The translations under genes were made by a program, and so were the position numbers. A model generated the notes under the pieces. That model worked only from the letters and a program-made list of their open reading frames with translations. It made no database searches and had not been told where the DNA came from. Shown in pieces: positions 7,412 to 15,725 of a stretch of DNA of 64,000 bases. The DNA is from Firm-04 sp045600205 (GTDB taxonomy: Bacteria > Bacillota > Clostridia > Oscillospirales > Ruminococcaceae), in assembly GCA_045600205.1 (NCBI GenBank), contig JAZRXM010000021.1, positions 4,069-68,068 on the forward strand, read 5' to 3'. The number at the start of each line of letters is the position of its first letter. Position 1 is the first letter of the stretch.

Positions 7412-8731
7412 TCATTTGAGGAAGGTGAACGCTTCCAGTTCGAACAGATTCCTGTCCTTGAATGCATTGGCAAACCAGCCTGTGTAGCCGTGCGTAATCT
7501 CGAAGAACAGCGCGTGGCGTCCTGTGACAGCTTTCAGTTCTGCGCGGTAGATGCCGTCATGGGTATCAATGTCGCAGAAGCCGAGTTCCTCGCCGTCCTC
7601 ACTGTCGATGCAGATGCGCACGGTGGTACGGCAGCCGCAGCCCGTAATTTTCATGGCGAGGATCATGGTATTCGTGCTGTAATCGTCACCGAAATCGAAA
7701 TATTTGTAGCCGATGACCGCGCCGGAACGGATACCCGTGATCACGCGTGTGAGGACATCCTTTTCGGTGATGAAGCATCCGCCTTTGAGAACGCAGGCGA
7801 TTTCAGCAGGCGTGCAGGCGTAGGGATTCAGGGACTCATCAAAACCGAGGGATGTCATTTCGACCTGCGGTATTGTGCCGTCCGGAAGAATTTCGATCCG
7901 TTCTACGCAGGCACGGCGCGACATGACCGTGCAGTTGGTCATGCGGTGATAGAAAATGTACCATTGACCGTTGATGTTGCAAATCGAGCCGTGATTGTTG
8001 CCGCCGGGGTAGCTGTTGGCGTTGTCGATGATCGTGCCCATATGTTTGAATGGTCCGCGCGGGTTATCGGCAATGGCGTAATCGAGGCGGCTGCCGATCT
8101 GCGGAGAATATATATAATAGTATCGGTCACCGACTTTGCGCAGGGAACTTGCCTCGTAGTAGTCGGCGGCGTTTTTGCCTTTCGGAATGAGGTCTTTGAT
8201 GAGAGAACCTTTCAGTACTTCACAGAAGTTGTCAGGATTCAGCTCATTGAAGAACGCGCGGGTGAAACCGTAGTAGATATATGCTTTCCCGTCATCGTCC
8301 AATAACACACCGGGGTCGTTGAAGATGCCGTCATCGCCTGCATCGGCGGGGTCAAATTCGTACTGTCCGATGAGATGGAACGGACCTTCGGGGCGGTCGC
8401 TGACGCTGACACAGCCGCGGGAATTAAAGATGTACGAAAACAGGTAGTATTTTCCGTCTTTCTCGATGACATCGGGGGCAAAATGCCGTTGGTCGGTCCA
8501 CTCGGCAGTATCGGCAACGTGGTCGCGGTCATCGCGGGTATGGAAGCTGTGACCGTGGCACTGCCACAGACTGAGGTCATTCAGCGGGGCGGACCAGACT
8601 TTCAGTTTGTAGTCGCAAAAATCAGTGGCGGCAGGGACATCGTGTGAGCCGTAGATGTACACGCGGTCGCCAAAAACACGGGGTTCTCCATCGGGAACAT
8701 ACTCCCAGAGGGGCAGAAACGGATTCGGCAT
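7412..8731 (-). CDS. Intracellular glycoside hydrolase family 43 protein (439 aa)
   Basis: Residues 1-300 form a five-bladed propeller of the GH43 type: an early Asp (VPDGEPRVF, YGSHD), DPGVLLDDDGKAYIYYG for the pKa-modulating Asp, and YYEASSLRKVGDRYYYIYS for the acid Glu. Residues about 320-439 resemble a CBM6-like beta-sandwich (YKYFDFGDDYSTNT start). No signal peptide is present, so it acts in the cytoplasm on imported oligosaccharides, probably removing arabinose or xylose. AGAGG lies upstream of the ATG. Substrate is not certain from motifs alone. Confidence 0.85.
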   Translation of the reverse strand: MPNPFLPLWEYVPDGEPRVFGDRVYIYGSHDVPAATDFCDYKLKVWSAPLNDLSLWQCHGHSFHTRDDRDHVADTAEWTDQRHFAPDVIEKDGKYYLFSYIFNSRGCVSVSDRPEGPFHLIGQYEFDPADAGDDGIFNDPGVLLDDDGKAYIYYGFTRAFFNELNPDNFCEVLKGSLIKDLIPKGKNAADYYEASSLRKVGDRYYYIYSPQIGSRLDYAIADNPRGPFKHMGTIIDNANSYPGGNNHGSICNINGQWYIFYHRMTNCTVMSRRACVERIEILPDGTIPQVEMTSLGFDESLNPYACTPAEIACVLKGGCFITEKDVLTRVITGIRSGAVIGYKYFDFGDDYSTNTMILAMKITGCGCRTTVRICIDSEDGEELGFCDIDTHDGIYRAELKAVTGRHALFFEITHGYTGWFANAFKDRNLFELEAFTFLK

Positions 8732-8767
8732 ATCGGAAACCTCTTTCTCTGTATATTCGGGATTTAC

Positions 8768-8796
8768 TTGACATCTGCGAAAAATGACGCTATACT
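8768..8796 (+). promoter_or_regulatory. Promoter P1 upstream of the ribosomal protein operon
   Basis: TTGACA (8768-8773), a 17-bp spacer and TATACT (8791-8796) lie on the plus strand. No plus-strand gene lies between it and rpsJ, so it probably starts a very long leader or a small RNA. Confidence 0.6.
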
Positions 8797-8970
8797 TATT
8801 ATAAGGTATTTTATCAGACGACTGCTAGCACTATCTTGCTTTTTTATGAAATAAAATTGCAATCATGGAAGATGATATGACTTTGTGTGGATGAAACGGA
8901 TGTGCAATATGCACAAAAACCATATGCAAAGTTCTACGAAAGTTCTAAACTGCAAATTTTGGAAAAAGGC

Positions 8971-8999
8971 TTGATAAATGCGTACAAGTGTGATATACT
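8971..8999 (+). promoter_or_regulatory. Promoter P2 of the S10 operon
   Basis: TTGATA (8971-8976), a 17-bp spacer and TATACT (8994-8999). It lies about 440 bp before rpsJ. Confidence 0.65.
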
Positions 9000-9446
9000 A
9001 TATCTTGCTGATGCAACAAGATAGACTTGCGAAGATCTTCTGAGGTTGCGCCGGTATGGCGGTAATTCAGAAAGGGAGCAATGTCCTAAAAGGGCGAATT
9101 GAGATATCAAACACGGTTTGTGTACTGGAAAATCAGTGAAACCACGCGGGTTTTTCGAAGGAGATGCTGTGCTTTTCTTACAAGGCACTTCATCAGGAAG
9201 AAACACCTCAGAAGGTCACGATGGATTTTTCCGTGTAGAACATGGATGCGTACAGTATCCGTGCGCAAAGCTGTGTCCGTTCGCCCGATGCAAGATGGCT
9301 TGTATTCGGGTTATTTTTATGTGCAAAGCATGAAACACCCGACCTCGTTGTAAGAGACATGGTCGGAAAGAAACGGTGCAGTGTACGCAAGAAAGCGATT
9401 TGAACACTCCAAGCCCCCAGCAAATAATTTTGAGGAGGGTAATCAA
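9000..9446 (+). promoter_or_regulatory. Long untranslated leader of the S10 operon
   Basis: About 440 nt without a convincing gene. It starts with a hairpin TATCTTG/CAAGATA (about 9001-9023) and holds a second one, CCGACC (9339-9344) with GGTCGG (9361-9366), before the rpsJ ribosome-binding site. Ribosomal protein operons are often autoregulated through such leaders; whether this one binds a ribosomal protein cannot be read from sequence alone. Confidence 0.45.
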
Positions 9447-9764
9447 GTGGCAGGCAGCGAAAAATTGAGAATCAAGATCAAGGGCTATGAGCACGCAACG
9501 GTTGATGCAGCGGCAGCAAAGATTGTCGAGGCAGCAAAGCGCGGCGGCGCACAGAAGGTTTCCGGTCCGATCCCGCTTCCGACTGATAAGGAGATCATCA
9601 CGATCCTCCGTGCAGTCCACAAGTACAAGGACAGCCGCGAACAGTTTGAGCTTCGCACCCATAAGCGTTTGATCGACGTCATTCGTCCCACCAAGGCGAC
9701 GATGGACGCTCTCACCAAGCTCGAGATTCCGGCAGGTGTCGACATCGACATGGAACTGAAGTAA
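9447..9764 (+). CDS. rpsJ: Ribosomal protein S10
   Basis: 105 aa, the usual length. The start is the GTG at 9447 with GAGGAGG 9 nt upstream. It carries S10 signatures such as LRIKIKGYEH, GPIPLPT and REQFELRTHKRLIDV. S10 belongs to the 30S head and doubles as the antitermination factor NusE. First gene of the S10-spc-alpha locus. Confidence 0.97.
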   Translation: MAGSEKLRIKIKGYEHATVDAAAAKIVEAAKRGGAQKVSGPIPLPTDKEIITILRAVHKYKDSREQFELRTHKRLIDVIRPTKATMDALTKLEIPAGVDIDMELK

Positions 9765-9884
9765 TTTTACTTTAGCAAGGAATCCGCTTCCATGGCTCCG
9801 TCTGATTGGGTTGTAGGACGGGTGAAGGCCACGGTCATGTTGACGGAAAACCGCCAACCAATAACCAAAAGGAGGAAAACAACC

Positions 9885-10520
9885 ATGAAAAAAGCCATTC
9901 TTGGCAAGAAGATCGGTATGACTCAGATCTTCGACGCAGCGGGTAAGGTCGTTCCCGTTACGGTCATCGAGGCAGGTCCCTGCTTCGTCGTTCAGAAGAA
10001 GACCGTAGAAAACGACGGCTACAATGCAATTCAGCTCGGCTTTGGCTCTATCAAGGCTGACAAGATTGCAAAGCCTCTGAAAGGTCACTTTGACAAAGCT
10101 GAAACCGGCGCTCTCAGAGTACTGCGCGAGTTCCGCTTTGATGATTGCGACTCTTTCAACGTCGGCGACAGCATCCAGGCTGATGCTTTTGCAATCGGTG
10201 ACATCGTTGATGTCAGCGGTACCAGCAAAGGTAAGGGCTATGCAGGTCCGATCAAGCGTTTCAATCAGCACAGACTGAAGGAAACTCACGGTACCGGTCC
10301 TGTTCATCGCCAGGCAGGTTCTATGGGCGCTTGCTCCTCTCCGTCCCGTATCTACAAAGGCAAGGGCCTTGCAGGTCACATGGGCGCCGAGAAAGTTACC
10401 GTTCAGAACCTTGAGATTGTCAGCGTTGACGTTGAAAACCGTCTGATTGCAGTGCGCGGTGCGATTCCCGGCCCGAAGGGCGGACTCGTCAGCATTGTCA
10501 ACAGCGTGAAGAAAGCCTAA
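9885..10520 (+). CDS. rplC: Ribosomal protein L3
   Basis: 211 aa, starting at the ATG at 9885 behind AAGGAGG. It begins KAILGKKIGMTQIF and contains GTSKGKGYAG, the RFNQHR...THGTG segment and GHMGAEKVTVQNL, all typical of L3. It is an early 50S assembly protein reaching toward the peptidyl transferase centre. The 120-bp gap after rpsJ holds only a weak hairpin and no gene. Confidence 0.97.
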   Translation: MKKAILGKKIGMTQIFDAAGKVVPVTVIEAGPCFVVQKKTVENDGYNAIQLGFGSIKADKIAKPLKGHFDKAETGALRVLREFRFDDCDSFNVGDSIQADAFAIGDIVDVSGTSKGKGYAGPIKRFNQHRLKETHGTGPVHRQAGSMGACSSPSRIYKGKGLAGHMGAEKVTVQNLEIVSVDVENRLIAVRGAIPGPKGGLVSIVNSVKKA

Positions 10521-10537
10521 GAAGGGAGGACACTGAA

Positions 10538-11164
10538 ATGGCAAAAGTTCCGGTATACAATATGGACGGTGCTCAGGTTTCTGAGACCGAGCTTAATGAT
10601 GCTGTTTTCGGCATTACCCCCAATGAGGCTGTGATGCACGCTTGCGTTGTCAACTACCTCGCAAACCAGCGTCAGGGTACACAGTCCACACTTACCCGTA
10701 CCGAGGTTTCCGGCGGCGGCAGAAAGCCTTATCGCCAGAAGGGTACTGGTCACGCACGTCAGGGTTCCACCCGCGCTCCGCAGTGGTACCACGGCGGTGT
10801 TGCTCTGGGTCCGAAGCCCAGAAGCTATCGCTTCTCTCTGAATAAGAAAGTCCGCAGACTGGCAATGCTCTCCGCATTCTCCCAGAAGGTTGTTGACGCA
10901 AATCTCGTCGTCATCGACAATCTGGCAGTTGAAGACTTCAAGACCAAGACCATCGTCAAAATGCTCGACGCCCTGAAGGTTGACGGCAAGGCAATGATCG
11001 TCACCGCTGAGGCTGACAAGAAGGTCTATAAGAGTGCAGCAAACATTCCCGGCATCAAGACTGCTGCCGTGAATACGCTGAATGTATACGACATCCTCAA
11101 CTACGATAAGTTCATCGTCAGCAAGGGTGCTGTTGCAAAAATTGAGGAGGTGTACGGAAAATGA
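10538..11164 (+). CDS. rplD: Ribosomal protein L4
   Basis: 208 aa with the L4 pattern: VPVYNMDGAQV, then the extended loop TRTEVSGGGRKPYRQKGTGHAR, which lines the peptide exit tunnel and is the site of macrolide-resistance changes in other bacteria. The loop looks wild type. It ends with an overlapping ATGA start of rplW, so the two are translationally coupled. Confidence 0.97.
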   Translation: MAKVPVYNMDGAQVSETELNDAVFGITPNEAVMHACVVNYLANQRQGTQSTLTRTEVSGGGRKPYRQKGTGHARQGSTRAPQWYHGGVALGPKPRSYRFSLNKKVRRLAMLSAFSQKVVDANLVVIDNLAVEDFKTKTIVKMLDALKVDGKAMIVTAEADKKVYKSAANIPGIKTAAVNTLNVYDILNYDKFIVSKGAVAKIEEVYGK

Positions 11165-11484
11165 AAGCTCCGCAGGATATTGTTCTGAAGCCCGTCATCA
11201 CCGAGCAGAGCATCGACGTTCTGCCCACCGGTAAGTACACCTTTAAGGTCGCTAAGGACGCTAACAAGATTGAAATTGCCAACGCAGTGGAACAGCTCTT
11301 CAATGTTGAGGTAATGAAGGTCAACACCATCAATGTTCGTGGCCGTGCGAAGCGCGTCGGTCGCTACATGGGCAAGACCGCAAGCTGGAAAAAGGCAATC
11401 GTTACCGTAAATCCTGAGCCTGCAAACGGCAAGGACGGCAAGAAGAGAAACGGTACCATCGAATTCTTCGACGGTATGTTCTGA
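11161..11484 (+). CDS. rplW: Ribosomal protein L23
   Basis: 107 aa, slightly longer than the usual 95-100. It contains DIVLKPVITEQS, the YTFKVAKDANKIEI strand and VNTINVRGRAKRVGR. L23 sits at the tunnel exit and docks trigger factor and SRP. The ATG overlaps the rplD stop by 4 nt. Confidence 0.97.
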   Translation: MKAPQDIVLKPVITEQSIDVLPTGKYTFKVAKDANKIEIANAVEQLFNVEVMKVNTINVRGRAKRVGRYMGKTASWKKAIVTVNPEPANGKDGKKRNGTIEFFDGMF

Positions 11485-11620
11485 TTCCTGAAATCCACAG
11501 TTGATTTCAGAAGAGGATTTCCGATGTTGAAATCCTGAAGCTCAAAGCGAAAGCAGAGAGCAGTTATGGGAGTCATGCTCCCGAAAACAAAGCATTGATT
11601 TTAAGGAGTTGAAATTTGCA
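11485..11620 (+). promoter_or_regulatory. Tandem related hairpins between rplW and rplB
   Basis: Two hairpins follow each other: CTGAAATC (11488-11495) with GATTTCAG (11503-11510), and AGGATTTC (11514-11521) with GAAATCCT (11529-11536). Their arms share the GAAATC/GATTTC core, so alternative pairing is possible. No gene is seen in this 136-bp gap, which is one of the longest inside the operon. Confidence 0.5.
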
Positions 11621-12454
11621 ATGGCAATTAAAGCCTATAAGCCGACTACTCCCGGCCGCCGCGGCATGACTGTTACCGATTACAGCAGCCTTTCCAAAAA
11701 CGGTCCTGAGAAGTCTCTGTGCGTGACTCTGAAGAAGAAGTCCGGCAGAAACAGCTACGGCAGAATCACTGTTCGCCATCGCGGCGGCGGTGTTCGTCCG
11801 AAGTACAGAATCATCGACTTCAAGAGAAATAAGGATGGCATGAATGCTACCGTTATGACCCTTGAGTACGATCCGAACCGCAGCGCATTCATCGCTCTCG
11901 TACAGTACGAGGACGGCGAGAAGCGTTACATCCTCGCACCGAACGGTCTGAAGGTTGGCGACGTTGTTCGCAGCGGTGCTGACAGCGATATCAAGCCGGG
12001 CAACTGCCTGCCGCTTACCAATATCCCTGTTGGTACATTCATCCACAACATTGAGCTTTATCCCGGCAAGGGCGGTCAGCTTGTCCGTTCCGCTGGTAAC
12101 ATGGCTCAGTTGATGGGTAAGGAAGATGCGTATGCACTGGTTCGTCTGCCCAGCGGCGAAATGAGAAAAGTTCCGGTCATCGGCAAAGCTACTATCGGTC
12201 AGGTTTCCAACATTGACCACGAAAACGTCCACCTCGGCAAGGCAGGTCGTACCCGTCACATGGGTATCCGCCCGACTGTTCGCGGTTCTGTCATGAACCC
12301 CTGCGATCACCCGCACGGTGGTGGTGAAGGTAAGTCGCCGATCGGTCGTCCGGGTCCTGTTACTCCTTGGGGTAAGCCGGCACTCGGTTATAAGACTCGT
12401 AAACACCACAAAGCATCCGATAAGCTCATCGTAAAGCGTCGCAACGGTAAATAA
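11621..12454 (+). CDS. rplB: Ribosomal protein L2
   Basis: 277 aa, the normal length. It starts AIKAYKPTTPGRRGM at the ATG at 11621 (AAGGAG 12 nt upstream; an in-frame TTG at 11609 is too close to that site). It has GRNSYGRITVRHRGGG and, near the C-terminus, the conserved MNPCDHPHGGGEGKSPIGR with the His needed for peptidyl transferase assembly. Confidence 0.97.
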   Translation: MAIKAYKPTTPGRRGMTVTDYSSLSKNGPEKSLCVTLKKKSGRNSYGRITVRHRGGGVRPKYRIIDFKRNKDGMNATVMTLEYDPNRSAFIALVQYEDGEKRYILAPNGLKVGDVVRSGADSDIKPGNCLPLTNIPVGTFIHNIELYPGKGGQLVRSAGNMAQLMGKEDAYALVRLPSGEMRKVPVIGKATIGQVSNIDHENVHLGKAGRTRHMGIRPTVRGSVMNPCDHPHGGGEGKSPIGRPGPVTPWGKPALGYKTRKHHKASDKLIVKRRNGK

Positions 12455-12470
12455 GAAAGGAGGCTGACTC

Positions 12471-12755
12471 ATGAGCAGAAGTGTTAAGAAAGGTCCTTTC
12501 GTTCAGGAGGCTCTCTACAAGAGAGTTGTTGCTATGAACGAGGCTGGCGAGAAGAAGGTCCTCAAGACTTGGAGCCGTTCTTCTACAATCTTCCCGGAAT
12601 TTGTCGGTCACACCTTCGCAGTGCATGACGGACGCAAGCATATTCCGGTTTTCGTTACCGAGGAAATGATTGGTCATAAGCTCGGCGAGTTCGCCCCGAC
12701 CAGAACCTTCCGCGGCCATGCTGGTTCGAAGACTTCGAACAACGGCAAGAAGTAA
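12471..12755 (+). CDS. rpsS: Ribosomal protein S19
   Basis: 94 aa. Signature residues include SRSVKKGPFV at the start, WSRSSTIFPEFVGHT and GHKLGEFAPTRTF. It sits in the 30S head next to S13. AAGGAGG precedes the ATG. Confidence 0.97.
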   Translation: MSRSVKKGPFVQEALYKRVVAMNEAGEKKVLKTWSRSSTIFPEFVGHTFAVHDGRKHIPVFVTEEMIGHKLGEFAPTRTFRGHAGSKTSNNGKK

Positions 12756-12773
12756 TCGGAAGGAGGAATACTG

Positions 12774-13139
12774 ATGGCTATCAATGATACCGCATTTGCT
12801 CCTGAAGCAAAAGCTATTCTGCGCGGCGAGCGCATCTCTCCGAGAAAGGTTCAGATCGTCCTCGATCTCATCCGCAATCAGCCGGTTGATATCGCTCTGG
12901 CAGCTCTGGATCTCACTCCGAAGGCAGCTTGCCCGATCGTGAAGAAGCTTCTGAATTCCGCGATCGCAAATGCTGACAACAACCACTCTATGAATAAAGA
13001 TGCGCTGTACGTTGCAGCCTGCTACGTTGGACCGGGCCCGATCCTCAAGAGAATCCAGCCCCGCGCTCACGGCAGAGCATTCCGCATCAACAAGCGTACT
13101 TCCAACATCACCATCATCCTCAAGGAAAAGGAGGCGTAA
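12774..13139 (+). CDS. rplV: Ribosomal protein L22
   Basis: 121 aa. It has ERISPRKVQIVLDLIR near the N-terminus and GPILKRIQPRAHGRAF leading to the beta-hairpin that reaches the exit tunnel, then the C-terminal RTSNITIIL strand. The next gene starts 5 bp later. Confidence 0.97.
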   Translation: MAINDTAFAPEAKAILRGERISPRKVQIVLDLIRNQPVDIALAALDLTPKAACPIVKKLLNSAIANADNNHSMNKDALYVAACYVGPGPILKRIQPRAHGRAFRINKRTSNITIILKEKEA

Positions 13140-13144
13140 GTCGA

Positions 13145-14002
13145 ATGGGACAGAAAGTTAATCCGCATGGTATGCGCGTTGGCATCATCAAGGATTGGGA
13201 TTCCCGCTGGTTCGCTCGCAAGAAGGACTTCGGCGATACCCTCGTTGAGGATTACAATCTGCGCGAATTCGTAAAGAAGACCCTGTATGCAGCTGGTATC
13301 GCACGCGTCGAAATCGAGCGCAACGGCGATAAGGTTCGCGTTCACATTCACTGCGCAAAGCCGGGTCTGATCATCGGCCGCGGCGGTGCTGAAATCGATA
13401 AGCTCCGCGCAACCCTCGAAAAGCAGACCGGTAAGACCGTGAACATCAACATCATCGAGGTTAAGGTTATGGACCTCGACGCTCAGCTCGTTGCTGAGAA
13501 GATTGCACTCGACCTTGAGAACCGTGTTTCTTTCCGTCGTGCAATGAAGGGCTCCATCGGCAGAACCATGAAGATGGGTGCCAAGGGTATCAAGATCAAG
13601 TGTGGCGGTCGTCTGGGCGGTGCTGAAATCGCTCGTTCCGAGTGCTACCACGAAGGTACCATTCCGCTGCAGACCATCCGTGCCGATATCGACTACGGTT
13701 TTGCTGAGGCAAACACCACTTACGGTCGTATCGGTGTCAAGGTTTGGATCTACAAGGGCGAGATCCTGAAGGGCGACGCTGCAAAGGCTGCTGCCAATAA
13801 GGAACGCTATGAGAAGAAGAATGATCGTCCGAGAGACAATCGTCGTCGTCGTGATGATCGTAACGGCGGTAACAATGGTGACCGCAAGCCGCGCCGCGAG
13901 TTCAACAACAATGGTGACCGCAAGCCGCGTGGCGACCGTCCGCAGGGTGGTCAGTTCAAGAGAGAAGGAGGTTCCGCAAATGCTGCTTCCAAAGAGAGTT
14001 AA
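13145..14002 (+). CDS. rpsC: Ribosomal protein S3 with a long basic C-terminal extension
   Basis: 285 aa against a usual 210-230. Residues 1-220 are standard: MGQKVNPHGMRVG, the KH motif GLIIGRGGAEIDKL, and GRLGGAEIARSE...TIPLQTIRADIDYG. From about residue 225 an Arg/Asp/Asn/Gly-rich tail follows, with NNGDRKPR repeated twice. Extensions of this type occur in some Clostridia. The tail's last 23 nt overlap the start of rplP and contain its ribosome-binding site (GGAGG at 13967-13971). Confidence 0.95.
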   Translation: MGQKVNPHGMRVGIIKDWDSRWFARKKDFGDTLVEDYNLREFVKKTLYAAGIARVEIERNGDKVRVHIHCAKPGLIIGRGGAEIDKLRATLEKQTGKTVNINIIEVKVMDLDAQLVAEKIALDLENRVSFRRAMKGSIGRTMKMGAKGIKIKCGGRLGGAEIARSECYHEGTIPLQTIRADIDYGFAEANTTYGRIGVKVWIYKGEILKGDAAKAAANKERYEKKNDRPRDNRRRRDDRNGGNNGDRKPRREFNNNGDRKPRGDRPQGGQFKREGGSANAASKES

Positions 14003-14408
14003 GTATCGCCGCGTCCACAGAGGACGTCTGACTGGTAAAGCTCTTCGCGGCAACCGCGTCACTTACGGTGATTTCGGTCTGGTCGCACTGGAGCCGTCCT
14101 GGATTACTTCCAACCAGATTGAAGCTGCCCGTATCGCTATGACCCGTTATATCAAGCGTGGCGGTCAGGTTTGGATCAAGATTTTCCCGGATAAGCCCAT
14201 CACCGAGAAACCCGCTGAAACCCGAATGGGTTCCGGTAAAGGTTCTCCTGAATACTGGGTTGCAGTAGTAAAGCCCGGCCGTGTAATGTTCGAGATCGCA
14301 GGCGTCAGCGAGGAAGTTGCTCGTGAGGCTCTGCGTCTGGCAATGCACAAGCTGCCTGTTAAATGTAAGATTCTGGCAAAAGAGCAAGAGGGAGGTGCGG
14401 AAGCATGA
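13980..14408 (+). CDS. rplP: Ribosomal protein L16
   Basis: 142 aa. It starts LLPKRVKYRRVHRGR at the ATG at 13980, inside the end of rpsC. It has GLVALEPSWITSNQIEAARIA, IFPDKPITEKPAETRMGSGKG and the VAREALRLAMHKLP helix. L16 organises the A-site tRNA contact in 50S. Confidence 0.97.
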   Translation: MLLPKRVKYRRVHRGRLTGKALRGNRVTYGDFGLVALEPSWITSNQIEAARIAMTRYIKRGGQVWIKIFPDKPITEKPAETRMGSGKGSPEYWVAVVKPGRVMFEIAGVSEEVAREALRLAMHKLPVKCKILAKEQEGGAEA

Positions 14409-14605
14409 AGGCATCTGAGATCAAAGACATGACCTACGAGGAAATGAATGAAAAGCTCCAGAGCCTGAAGGAAGAGCTTTTCGCACTTCGGTTCCAGCTC
14501 GCAGCGAACCAGCTTGAGAACACTGCACGTCTGAATGCAGTCAAGAAGGACATCGCTCGTGTAAAAACCTGTATGCGTGCTGCACAGCTTGCAGCAAAGG
14601 CATGA
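14405..14605 (+). CDS. rpmC: Ribosomal protein L29
   Basis: 66 aa, two-helix protein with KASEIKDMTYEEM at the start and EELFALRFQLAANQLENTARL in the middle. The ATG overlaps the rplP stop (ATGA). Located near the tunnel exit beside L23. Confidence 0.96.
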   Translation: MKASEIKDMTYEEMNEKLQSLKEELFALRFQLAANQLENTARLNAVKKDIARVKTCMRAAQLAAKA

Positions 14606-14622
14606 GTTAAGGAGGAACTGTC

Positions 14623-14889
14623 GTGAGTGAGACCACTGAGAGAAACCTGAGAAAAACCCGTACCGGCAAGGTCATCAGCGACAAGATGGACAAGACCGTT
14701 GTCATCGCAATCGCTGATAACGTACAGCACCCCCTGTACAAGAAAATCGTCAAGCGTACCGTTCATCTGAAGGCACATGACGAGAATAACGAATGCCGCG
14801 TCGGCGACCGCGTTCTCATTATGGAAACCCGCCCGCTCTCCAAAGATAAGAGATGGCGCGTTGTCAACATCATCGAGAAAGCAAAATAA
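14623..14889 (+). CDS. rpsQ: Ribosomal protein S17
   Basis: 88 aa starting with GTG at 14623 behind AAGGAGG. OB-fold signature: RTGKVISDKMDKTVVIAI, HPLYKKIVKRTVHLKAHDE and GDRVLIMETRPLSKDKRW. Primary 16S rRNA binder. Confidence 0.97.
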   Translation: MSETTERNLRKTRTGKVISDKMDKTVVIAIADNVQHPLYKKIVKRTVHLKAHDENNECRVGDRVLIMETRPLSKDKRWRVVNIIEKAK

Positions 14890-14977
14890 TCACTTGATTC
14901 AATCGACAGGTTGCAGAAAGCTCTACGGTCGGAAACCGTACAGCGCAGCCTGACAATACAGATAGGAGGAACCTGCT
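14890..14977 (+). promoter_or_regulatory. Hairpin leader upstream of rplN (start of spc block)
   Basis: A closing stem CAGGTTGC (14907-14914) with GCAGCCTG (14945-14952) encloses an inner hairpin TACGGT (14924-14929)/ACCGTA (14935-14940). The gap marks the border where E. coli-like gene order begins the spc operon, so it is a candidate autoregulatory site; the binder is unknown. Confidence 0.45.
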
Positions 14978-15346
14978 GTGATTCAGATGCAATCTTACCT
15001 TAAGGTTGCTGACAACACAGGCGCGAAGGAACTCATGTGCATTCGTGTTCTGGGCGGTACCCGCAGACGTTACGCAAACATCGGTGACGTTGTTGTCGCT
15101 TCCGTTAAGAAAGCAACACCCGGCGGCGTTGTCAAAAAGGGCGACGTTGTCAAGGCAGTAATCGTTCGTTCCGCAAAGGGCATCCGTCGTGAGGACGGTA
15201 CTTACATTCGCTTCGATGAGAACGCTGCTGTTATCATCAAGGAAGATAAGACCCCGAAGGGAACCCGTATTTTTGGACCGGTCGCAAGAGAACTGAGAGA
15301 GCATGACTACGTCAAGATCCTCTCCCTTGCACCCGAAGTTCTGTAA
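14978..15346 (+). CDS. rplN: Ribosomal protein L14
   Basis: 122 aa, exactly the usual length, starting with GTG at 14978 behind AGGAGG. It begins MIQMQSYLKVADNTGAKELM and has GDVVVASVKKATPGGVVKKGDVVKAVIVR-type sequence and GTRIFGPVARELR. It contacts 16S rRNA in bridge B8. Confidence 0.97.
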   Translation: MIQMQSYLKVADNTGAKELMCIRVLGGTRRRYANIGDVVVASVKKATPGGVVKKGDVVKAVIVRSAKGIRREDGTYIRFDENAAVIIKEDKTPKGTRIFGPVARELREHDYVKILSLAPEVL

Positions 15347-15361
15347 TTTGGAGGTATCGCA

Positions 15362-15709
15362 ATGAGTAAAGTACACGTAAAGACAGGCGATACCGTCTGC
15401 CTGCTCGTTGGTGATCCTACCGATAAGTACACCAACGCAGAAAAGAAAACCCTCAAGACCGGTAAAGTCTTGGAGGTCAGCCCGAAAGAGGGCAAGGTCA
15501 TCGTTGAGGGCATCAACATGATCACCAAGCACGTAAAGCCCACCCGTATGGGTCAGCAGGGCGGTATCATCAAGGCTGAATCTCCGGTTTATGCCTGCAA
15601 GGTACAGCTCATCTGCCCGAAGTGCGGCAAGCCCACCCGTGTCGGTCACGAGATGGACGGCGACAAGAAGGTTCGTGTCTGCAAGAAGTGCGGCGCAAAA
15701 TTTGCTTAA
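15362..15709 (+). CDS. rplX: Ribosomal protein L24 with C-terminal zinc ribbon
   Basis: 115 aa, about 10 longer than the classic form. It has the KOW segment VHVKTGDTVCLLVG, then GINMITKHVKPT. The C-terminus carries CPKCGKPTRVG and CKKCGAKFA, a four-Cys zinc ribbon known in some clostridial L24 proteins. It is an assembly initiator of 50S. Confidence 0.96.
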   Translation: MSKVHVKTGDTVCLLVGDPTDKYTNAEKKTLKTGKVLEVSPKEGKVIVEGINMITKHVKPTRMGQQGGIIKAESPVYACKVQLICPKCGKPTRVGHEMDGDKKVRVCKKCGAKFA

Positions 15710-15725
15710 TTGAAGGAGAACAGTG

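Noticed and set aside
7379..8305. A 308-codon plus-strand frame opposite the GH43 gene
   Set aside because: The GH43 motifs on the other strand are unmistakable; the frame has no family signature and no RBS.
9118..9333. A 71-codon Cys-containing frame in the S10 leader
   Set aside because: No ribosome-binding site at its start and no similarity that I recognise; treated as part of the leader.
9216..10544. A 442-codon minus-strand frame across rpsJ and rplC
   Set aside because: Antisense shadow of two certain ribosomal protein genes.
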